5,677 nucleotides of DNA from Paracoccaceae bacterium (GTDB lineage Bacteria; Pseudomonadota; Alphaproteobacteria; Rhodobacterales; Rhodobacteraceae). This document shows positions 1-5,677 of the stretch, piece after piece. Position 1 is the stretch's first letter. The number at the start of each line of letters is the position of its first letter. Position numbers and translations under genes: made by a program. The stretch is from contig SKNG01000450.1 in assembly GCA_007120685.1 (NCBI GenBank), forward strand, positions 1-5,677, given 5' to 3'. The notes beneath the pieces were generated by a model. That model was not told the DNA's origin. It did not search any database and saw nothing but the letters and a program-made list of their open reading frames with translations.

Positions 1-848
1 CGATCGAGTTCCGCTTCATCTCTGACCCCGCCGCCGCCACCGCGGCGCTGCTGGCCGGCGATCTGGACGCCTTCCCCGGCTTCCCCGCGCCAGAGCTTGT
101 CGCCCAGTTCGAGGCCGACCCGCGCTTTACCGTCAATGTCGCCAGCACCGAGGGCGAGGTGATCCTGGCCATGAACAACGGCCGCGCGCCCTTTACCGAC
201 ATCAACTTCCGCCGCGCCGTCAGCCATGCCATCGACCGCGAGGATATCATCGAGGGCGCCATGTATGGCTTCGGCATCCCCAACGGCACATTCTACCCGC
301 CGCACGGGCCGGCCTATGTCGATCTGACGGATCGCTACCCGCTGGACCATGACGCCGCCCGCGCGCTGATCGATCAGACCGATTTCGACGGGCGCGAACT
401 GGTCATGCGCCTGCCGCCCTTCCCCTATGCCACCCGCTCGGGCGAGATCATCCAGCAGCAGTTGCAGGCCATCGGGTTGAACGTGCGGATCGAGAATGTG
501 GAATGGGGTTTCTGGCTGGAAGAAGTGTTCCGCGGCCAGAACTACGACTTCACCATCATCGCCCATACCAGCCCCAACGATCTGGGCAACTTCGCCCGCG
601 GCCCGGGCTATTTCTACGCCTATGAGGACGAGGATTTCGTCGAATTGTGGAACGCCATCCGCACCGAGACCGATGACGACGCCCGGCTGGAGATGCTGCG
701 CCAGGCGCAGATCCATGTCACCGAACAGGCGGTGCACGGCTTCCTGTTCCAGCTTCCCGCCATCGGCATCTTCCGCGACGGGGTTTCGGGCTTCTGGCCC
801 TCGCAGCCGGTGCTGCAACTGCCGCTGACCGAAGTCTCGATGAACTGA
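1..848 (+). CDS. Solute-binding protein of a peptide-type ABC importer (SBP_bac_5), 5'-truncated by the window edge
   Basis: This is the C-terminal 281 residues or so of a periplasmic binding protein that captures the substrate and delivers it to the permeases encoded downstream. The frame is open from base 3 with no start in view, so the true start and signal peptide lie upstream; family members are usually about 500 residues. Visible family hallmarks are a motif near visible residue 55 onward (AMNNGRAPFTDINFRRAVSHA, shortened here to its core NFRRAVSHAIDRE), a YPPHGPAY segment, a DHDAARALI segment typical of the helix preceding the last lobe crossing, and a QQQLQAIGLNVRIENVEW stretch (I-x-x-QL-x-x-IG-hydrophobic). 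An ATG at 159 lies inside the conserved domain and is not the start. The stop is TGA at 846-848. The ligand cannot be read from this half of the protein; peptides are only the family default, since members also bind sugars, opines, nickel chelates and other compounds. Confidence 0.93.
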   Translation, partial: IEFRFISDPAAATAALLAGDLDAFPGFPAPELVAQFEADPRFTVNVASTEGEVILAMNNGRAPFTDINFRRAVSHAIDREDIIEGAMYGFGIPNGTFYPPHGPAYVDLTDRYPLDHDAARALIDQTDFDGRELVMRLPPFPYATRSGEIIQQQLQAIGLNVRIENVEWGFWLEEVFRGQNYDFTIIAHTSPNDLGNFARGPGYFYAYEDEDFVELWNAIRTETDDDARLEMLRQAQIHVTEQAVHGFLFQLPAIGIFRDGVSGFWPSQPVLQLPLTEVSMN

Positions 849-866
849 CGCGCCCAGATAGGCGCT

Positions 867-895
867 GGCCGCGGGCGGTTTCGCCGCCCGCGGCC
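867..895 (+). promoter_or_regulatory. Intergenic stem-loop between binding-protein and permease genes
   Basis: A perfect 12-bp inverted repeat (GGCCGCGGGCGG at 867-878, CCGCCCGCGGCC at 884-895) is separated by the 5-nt loop TTTCG. It begins 18 bases after the binding-protein stop codon and ends 23 bases before the first permease start. All pairs are G-C, so the RNA hairpin would be very stable. Only a short, interrupted T stretch follows (TGATTTCGG), so it is a poor classical intrinsic terminator. Position and stability fit a partial terminator or a 3'-end block to exonucleases that lets binding-protein mRNA exceed transporter mRNA, as described for malE-malF and similar operons. The structure is seen in the sequence; the regulatory role is inferred. 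Confidence 0.7.
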
Positions 896-918
896 TGATT
901 TCGGAACGCCCCGCCCGC

Positions 919-1863
919 ATGGCCTATTTCCTGATCCGCCGCACCATCGGCTTCGTGCTGACGCTGCTGACCGTCTCGGTCGTGGTCTTCGCGGTGATGA
1001 ACATCCTGCCCGGCGATCCGGCGCTGACCATCCTGGGCATCGAGGCCAGCGAGCAGGCACTGGAGAACCTGCGTCGGCAACTGGGGCTGAACGATCCCGT
1101 CCATATCCGCTACCTGAACTGGATCGGCGCCGCGCTGCAGGGCGATTTCGGCACCAGCCATTCCTTTCGCGTCCCGGTCAGCGAATTGATCGTCGAGCGC
1201 CTGCCGCTGACCGTCTCGCTGGCGATCAGCGGCATGGTCGTCACCATCATCCTGGCGCTGGTGCTGGGCGTGGGCGCGGCGGCGAACCACGGCAAGCCGG
1301 GCGACTGGGGGGTGATGTTCCTCGCGCAGATCGGCATCGCGGTGCCCTCCTTCTGGCTGTCGATCCTCTTGATCCTGCTTTTCGCCGTTACCCTGGGCTG
1401 GCTGCCCCCGGGTGGCTTTCCCGGCTGGTCGGACCCGGTGGGGGCGGTGCGCGCGCTGATCATGCCCACCGCCGCGCTGGCGCTGGTGCAGGGTGCGGTG
1501 CTGGCGCGCGTCACCCGCTCCTCGGCGCTGGAGGTGATGCGGCTGGATTACGTCCGAACCGCCCGAGCCAGCGGCTTTTCGCGCCAGCGGGTGCTGTGGC
1601 GCCATGTGCTGCCCAACGCGCTGGTGCCGATCGTGACCATCGTCGGGCTGCAATTCGCGTCGCTCGTCACCGGGACCATCGTGATCGAGAACGTGTTCTC
1701 ATTGCCCGGGCTGGGGCGGCTGATCTTCCAGTCGATTTCCAACCGCGACCTGCCGACGGTGCAGGCGCTGGTGATGCTCTTCGCGGCCATCGTGGTGACG
1801 GTCAATTTCATCGTCGATGTGATCTATGTCTTCATCGACCCCCGCCTGAAAGCCCGCACATGA
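919..1863 (+). CDS. ABC transporter permease, DppB/OppB type
   Basis: This 314-residue inner-membrane protein forms one half of the translocation channel; the length is normal for the DppB family. The N-terminus (MAYFLIRR, then a hydrophobic helix at about residues 9-29 ending in NILPGDP) is the standard DppB opening. GDFGTS at 75-80 is the usual conserved element of the periplasmic loop. Further hydrophobic segments lie at about 97-121, 133-158, 178-196, 236-256 and 281-305. The cytoplasmic EAA coupling loop that contacts an ATPase lies at about 205-235, with core DYVRTARASG (210-219) and HVLPNAL (229-235). VFSLPGLGRL (259-268) and the ending DPRLKART are also typical. The ATG at 919 gives the canonical N-terminus and no in-frame ATG, GTG or TTG was seen just upstream; the ribosome site is weak (GGAA at 903-906, 12 bases away). 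The next permease starts 10 bases after the stop. Confidence 0.95.
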   Translation: MAYFLIRRTIGFVLTLLTVSVVVFAVMNILPGDPALTILGIEASEQALENLRRQLGLNDPVHIRYLNWIGAALQGDFGTSHSFRVPVSELIVERLPLTVSLAISGMVVTIILALVLGVGAAANHGKPGDWGVMFLAQIGIAVPSFWLSILLILLFAVTLGWLPPGGFPGWSDPVGAVRALIMPTAALALVQGAVLARVTRSSALEVMRLDYVRTARASGFSRQRVLWRHVLPNALVPIVTIVGLQFASLVTGTIVIENVFSLPGLGRLIFQSISNRDLPTVQALVMLFAAIVVTVNFIVDVIYVFIDPRLKART

Positions 1864-1873
1864 AGGCAGACCA

Positions 1874-2698
1874 ATGAGCGGCCGGCTACCCGTCAACCTG
1901 ATCATCGGCGCCGTGCTGGTGGCGCTGGTGGTGGGCGTGGCCGCGCTGTCGCTTGTCTGGACGCCGCATGACCACGCGGCCATGACCATCCGCAACCGTT
2001 TCCAGCCCGCCGATGCCACCTTCTGGCTGGGCACCGACCAGCTGGGCCGGGATATCGTTAGCCAATTGATGGTGGCGGCGCGCAACTCCATGACCGTGGC
2101 GCTGGTTGCGGTGCTGATCGGCGGTAGCATCGGGGTGATGTTCGGGCTTCTGGCCTCGGCCCTTGGCGGCTGGGTGGAAGACCTGATCATGCGCGTGGCC
2201 GATATCGGCTTCGCCTTTCCGGCGCTTTTGTTCGCCATCATGCTCTCGGCGGTCTTCGGCCCGTCGCTGACCATCGCGGTGGCCGCCATTGCCTTCATCA
2301 ACATCCCCGTCTTTGCCCGCGTCAGCCGCGCCAGCGCCAACCAGATCTGGACGCGCGACTTTGTCGCCGCCGCCCGCGCTGCCGGCCATGGCCGTTTCGC
2401 CATCTCGCGCGATCACATCCTGCCCAATATCGCCGCGCCGGTGATCGTGCAGGGCACCATCGAATTCGCCGTGGCGATCCTGGCCGAGGCCGCGCTGTCC
2501 TATCTGGGCCTGGGCGCGCAGCCCCCCTCGCCCAGTTGGGGCCGCATGCTGTCAGAGGCGCAGACGCTGATGTTCATGGCCCCGCATCTGGCGATCTATC
2601 CGGGCATGTGCATCGTCATCGCCGTGCTTGGCTTCAGCCTGCTGGGCGACGGGCTGCGCGATATCACCGACCCGCGGCTGAAACGGAGGCGGGCATGA
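1874..2698 (+). CDS. ABC transporter permease, DppC/OppC type
   Basis: This 274-residue inner-membrane protein is the second channel subunit and pairs with the upstream DppB-type permease. Family marks are a first hydrophobic helix at about 8-29, the periplasmic motif GTDQLGRD (53-60), hydrophobic segments at about 73-96, 110-130, 131-152, 190-208 and 239-258, and the EAA loop at about 162-185 (DFVAAARAAG followed by HILPN). The signature LGLGAQPPSPSWG (211-223) and the end GDGLRDITDPRLK (258-270) are also present. Conserved DppC regions are intact and the length is in the normal range, slightly short at the N-terminus. The start at 1874 is supported by AAGG at 1863-1866, 7 bases upstream and overlapping the previous stop codon. 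The stop TGA at 2696-2698 overlaps the next start as ATGA. An ATG at 1860 is in another frame and encodes only five residues. Confidence 0.95.
   Translation: MSGRLPVNLIIGAVLVALVVGVAALSLVWTPHDHAAMTIRNRFQPADATFWLGTDQLGRDIVSQLMVAARNSMTVALVAVLIGGSIGVMFGLLASALGGWVEDLIMRVADIGFAFPALLFAIMLSAVFGPSLTIAVAAIAFINIPVFARVSRASANQIWTRDFVAAARAAGHGRFAISRDHILPNIAAPVIVQGTIEFAVAILAEAALSYLGLGAQPPSPSWGRMLSEAQTLMFMAPHLAIYPGMCIVIAVLGFSLLGDGLRDITDPRLKRRRA
2685..2689 (+). promoter_or_regulatory. Ribosome binding site deciding the start of the first ATPase
   Basis: GGAGG, the strongest Shine-Dalgarno match in the window, lies inside the last codons of the DppC-type permease gene. It is 5 bases from the ATG at 2695 and 8 bases from the ATG at 2698, so either could be used. 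It argues against any farther upstream start in the same frame. Confidence 0.7.
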
Positions 2699-3677
2699 TG
2701 GCACTGACCCAGGTGTCGGTCGCCTTCAGCGGCGCGGTGGCGCTGCGCGAGGCGTCGGTGAGCATCGCCCCCGGCGCGCGGCTGGGGATCGTGGGCGAAT
2801 CGGGTTGCGGCAAGTCCATGCTGGGGCTGTGCCTGATGGGCATGGTGCCCGATGCCGCACAGGTCACGGGCTCGATCCGGCTGAACGGGCAGGAACTGGC
2901 GGGCGCGCCGGAACGGGTCTGGCGGCGGCACCGGGCGCGCGATGTGGCGATGATCTTTCAGGAACCGATGGCGGCGCTGAACCCGCTGAAACGCGTGGGT
3001 GAGACGGTGATGGAGCCGCTGATGATCCATGAGGGCCTCTCCCGCCCTGCCGCCCGCGCTCGTGCCTTGGCGCTTTTCGAGGAAGTCGGCCTGCCCGACC
3101 CCGCAGCCAGCCTGCGCCAGTATCCGCACGAAATATCTGGCGGGCAGCGCCAGCGGGTGCTGATCGCGCTGGCGCTGGCCTGTGACCCCGGCCTGCTGGT
3201 CGCAGACGAGCCGACGACGGCGCTCGATGCCAATGTCGCGCTGCGCATCATCGAGCTGCTGGTGCGGCTGTCGAAATCGCGCAACATGGCGCTGGTCTTC
3301 ATCAGCCATGACCTGGCCGCGGTGTCCCGCGCGACCGAGCAGATGCTGGTCATGTATGGCGGCGATATCGTCGAGCGTGGCCCCACCGCGCAGGTGCTGG
3401 CCGCGCCACGCCACCCCTACACCCAGGGCCTGCTGGGCGCCCGGCCGGGGCTGGAAAACCGCGGTCGCACGCCGGACGGGCGGCGCAAGCGGCTGGTGAC
3501 GATCCCGGGCACCGTGCCGCCGCTGTTCGACCTGCCGCAGGGCTGCCGCTTTTCCGGGCGCTGCGGGCAGGAATTTGCCCCCTGCGCCCGCCATCGCCCG
3601 CAACCCACAGCGCTTGGCGGCGGGCAGGAGGCCGCCTGCCATCTTCTCTCGCCCCTCCACGCTGGCCGGGGGGCAGC

Positions 3678-3681
<4 letters not shown>
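2695..3681 (+). CDS. ABC transporter ATP-binding protein, DppD/OppD type, with C-terminal cysteine cluster
   Basis: This 328-residue cytoplasmic ATPase powers import, probably as a heterodimer with the next gene product. All nucleotide-binding motifs are intact: Walker A GESGCGKS (34-41), Q-loop Gln89 in MIFQEP, signature ISGGQRQR (147-154), Walker B LLVADEP with Asp171 and Glu172, and switch His205 in FISHD. After PYTQGLL (241-247) comes the oligopeptide-transporter C-terminal region with IPGTVPP (270-276) and four cysteines at 284, 290, 297 and 315. In characterised DppD proteins this cysteine region binds a [4Fe-4S] cluster; that is family knowledge, not shown here. The frame stays open upstream to an ATG at 2536, but that would overlap the permease gene by about 160 bases and add non-family sequence. 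I chose the ATG at 2695 (ATGA overlap with the permease stop); the adjacent ATG at 2698 would remove one residue. Confidence 0.95.
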
Positions 3682-4456
<775 letters not shown>

Positions 4457-4460
<4 letters not shown>

Positions 4461-5248
4461 CGCATTTCCTGCATCTGACCGATCTGCACCTCTCCGTCGG
4501 CGCCAACCATCAGGCAAAGGCCGATCTGCTGGCCCGCATATCCGATGCCATCCCCAGCCTGCGCATCCCGCCGGATTTCGTGGTCATCAGCGGCGATCTG
4601 GCGGACCGGGGCGACACTCACAGCTACGCCGCCCTGCGCCCGATGATCGAGGCTTTCCCGGTCCCCGTGGTGCTGGCGCTGGGCAACCATGACCGCCGCG
4701 CAGGCTTTCACGCCACTTTCAGCGCCGCGGCCCACGACGGCCCGCATGACCATGACACGGTGCTGGCCGGGCTGCATGTCATCACGCTGGACACGGCCGT
4801 GCCCGGCCGCGTGGCCGGCGCGCTGGATACCGGGCAGATCGACTGGCTGCGCGCGGCCATGGCGCGGCATGCCGATCTGCCGAAACTGATCGTCGCCCAT
4901 CATCCGCCGATGACCGAGGCCGGCGCCCTGCCCTGGACCTGCCTGGACGCCGCCAGCAGCGACGCGCTGGCCGAGGCGCTGGCGGGGCAACGCGTCACCG
5001 GCATCCTGTCCGGCCATATCCACATGAACCGCTTCAGCCTGTGGCGCGGTGTGCCGCTGGTGGTGTCATCGGGCCTGCATTCCACCATCGACCCGCTTTA
5101 TGACGCGGGCCTGCGCATCCGCGAAGGCGCCAGCTTCGCCATGGTGCGGCTGATCGGCACCGACCTGTCGGTGCATTTCGTCCCCGTCCTTCCAGAGGGG
5201 CGCGAACTGGGCCTGATCGACATCGCCCGGTTGAAGGCCTTTGCATGA
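4457..5248 (+). CDS. Metallophosphoesterase, class III cyclic-nucleotide phosphodiesterase (CpdA/Icc/GpdQ-like)
   Basis: This 263-residue protein is a dinuclear-metal phosphoesterase. The full set of metal ligands is visible in order: Asp9 and His11 in TDLHL, Asp47 in SGDLAD, Asn77 and His78 in GNHD, His148 in VAHHPP, and His187 and His189 in SGHIH (185-189). LDTAVPG (111-117) and the following GALDTGQIDWL resemble CpdA, Rv0805 and GpdQ proteins, which hydrolyse cAMP, glycerophosphodiesters or other phosphodiesters. I see no signal peptide (the N-terminus MTHFLHLTDLH leads straight into the first motif), so it should be cytoplasmic. A His/Asp-rich loop at 93-100 follows GNHD. The start overlaps the ATPase stop as ATGA, and the stop overlaps the next start in the same way, which ties it to the transporter. 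Cleavage of the imported compound is the simplest inference; cAMP turnover is the main alternative, and substrate cannot be assigned from sequence alone. Confidence 0.92.
5233..5237 (+). promoter_or_regulatory. Ribosome binding site of the phosphatase-like gene
   Basis: GAAGG lies within the end of the metallophosphoesterase gene, 7 bases before the ATG at 5245. It is a good Shine-Dalgarno match and supports this ATG as the start of the last, incomplete gene. Confidence 0.6.
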
Positions 5249-5677
5249 AGAACGACCCGCTTTTCGCCCGCCGCCATCTGGCCCTGCCCGGGGTGCACAA
5301 CATCCGCGACCTGGGCGGCTATGCCACCGCGCGCGGCACCCGCACGCCCTGGCGCCGTTTCCTGCGCGCCGACAGCCCCCATGCGCTGGATGAGGCCGGT
5401 CAGGCGAAATTGCAGGCCGAGGGGCTGGCCACCGTGATCGACCTGCGCAGCCAGCCGGAAGTCGAGGAAAACCCCAACCCATTTGCCCGCCGCAAGGGCG
5501 TTGCCTATGTCAACCAGCCGGTGTTCCGCGCCATGGCCCCGGCCGCGCTGGCCGCGGTGGGCGATCAGCCCGGCACCGACCCGCTGCTGCATTTCTACCA
5601 GAGCGCGCTGGACAAGCGGCACGAGGCGCTGCGCGAGATCATGGCGCTGATCGCCGGCGCGGGAGAGGGCGCGGTGA
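5245..5677 (+). CDS. Tyrosine-phosphatase-like protein (Y_phosphatase3/IphP-like), 3'-truncated by the window edge
   Basis: The reading frame from the ATG at 5245 stays open for 144 codons to the end of the window. The N-terminus has HNIRDLGGY (18-26), the family's conserved N-F/I-RDLGGY motif, then a WRRFLRAD segment (36-43) and VIDLRSQPEV (64-73), matching the usual hydrophobic-DLRS-x-x-E strand and turn. The tail (ALREIMALIAGAGEGAV) is the helix and strand start that normally lead into the catalytic HC-x5-R loop, which would begin a few codons past the edge, so the active site cannot be seen. Family members dephosphorylate phosphotyrosine or phosphoserine proteins, and some act on phosphoinositides or small phosphomonoesters. 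The start overlaps the metallophosphoesterase stop as ATGA, so the gene belongs to the same operon. It may be followed by further genes outside the window. Confidence 0.88.
   Translation, partial: MKNDPLFARRHLALPGVHNIRDLGGYATARGTRTPWRRFLRADSPHALDEAGQAKLQAEGLATVIDLRSQPEVEENPNPFARRKGVAYVNQPVFRAMAPAALAAVGDQPGTDPLLHFYQSALDKRHEALREIMALIAGAGEGAV

Noticed and set aside
159..848. A complete 229-residue protein starting at the ATG at 159
   Set aside because: The same frame is open to the window edge with plausible binding-protein sequence upstream, and the ATG lies within a conserved motif, so it is an internal Met of a truncated gene.
867..900. A strong rho-independent terminator ending the binding-protein transcript
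   Set aside because: The stem is strong, but the following bases have only a short interrupted T run, and the permeases downstream need transcription from somewhere with only 23 bases left. Kept as an attenuator or stabiliser instead.
718..1653. A 311-codon open frame on the minus strand antisense to the first permease
   Set aside because: It is rich in Gln, His, Arg and Asp with no recognisable domain, and lies opposite a clearly real permease gene. Such open antisense frames are expected in GC-rich coding DNA.
2536..2694. N-terminal extension of the DppD-type ATPase to an upstream ATG
   Set aside because: It overlaps the conserved C-terminus of the DppC-type permease in another frame, encodes non-family sequence, and the strong GGAGG at 2685-2689 points to the ATG at 2695 or 2698.
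2596..3660. A 354-codon open frame on the minus strand antisense to the DppD-type ATPase
   Set aside because: It mirrors the whole ATPase gene, has low-complexity Arg/Gln/His-rich composition and no family motif, while the + strand frame holds every ABC motif.

Overview
This is a compact, GC-rich stretch, with G or C at most third codon positions, carrying seven genes that all read on the + strand. Base composition, codon use and the protein variants (for example the DEAVSALD form of Walker B in the second ATPase) suggest an alphaproteobacterium, plausibly Rhodobacterales/Paracoccus-like. That assignment rests on style only; no marker gene is present.

Positions 1-2698 hold the 3' part of an SBP_bac_5 family solute-binding protein gene (5' end outside the window), then two inner-membrane permease genes of the DppB and DppC type. 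The only sizeable intergenic gap (849-918) contains a perfect 12-bp inverted repeat with a 5-nt loop. It sits where many binding-protein operons carry a stem-loop that keeps binding-protein mRNA more abundant than permease mRNA. Positions 2695-4460 hold two ATPases of the DppD and DppF type, completing a full peptide/opine/nickel-class ABC importer.

Positions 4457-5677 hold two enzymes not part of a standard Dpp/Opp operon. One is a class III cyclic-nucleotide-phosphodiesterase-like metallophosphoesterase. The other is the N-terminal part of a tyrosine-phosphatase-like protein (Y_phosphatase3/IphP-like) that runs off the window just before its expected catalytic Cys-x5-Arg loop. Four successive junctions (permease 2/ATPase 1, ATPase 1/ATPase 2, ATPase 2/phosphoesterase, phosphoesterase/phosphatase) are all 4-nt ATGA overlaps, so the enzymes are very probably co-translated with the transporter.

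The most interesting reading is that this is an uptake-and-dephosphorylation operon. The binding protein, permeases and ATPases would import an organophosphate, perhaps a phosphodiester; the metallophosphoesterase would cleave the diester, and the phosphatase would release phosphate from the monoester. The genes and their coupling are seen directly; the substrate and pathway are inference. I see no RNA genes, mobile elements, CRISPR arrays or phage features, and no gene-free stretch over 300 bases.
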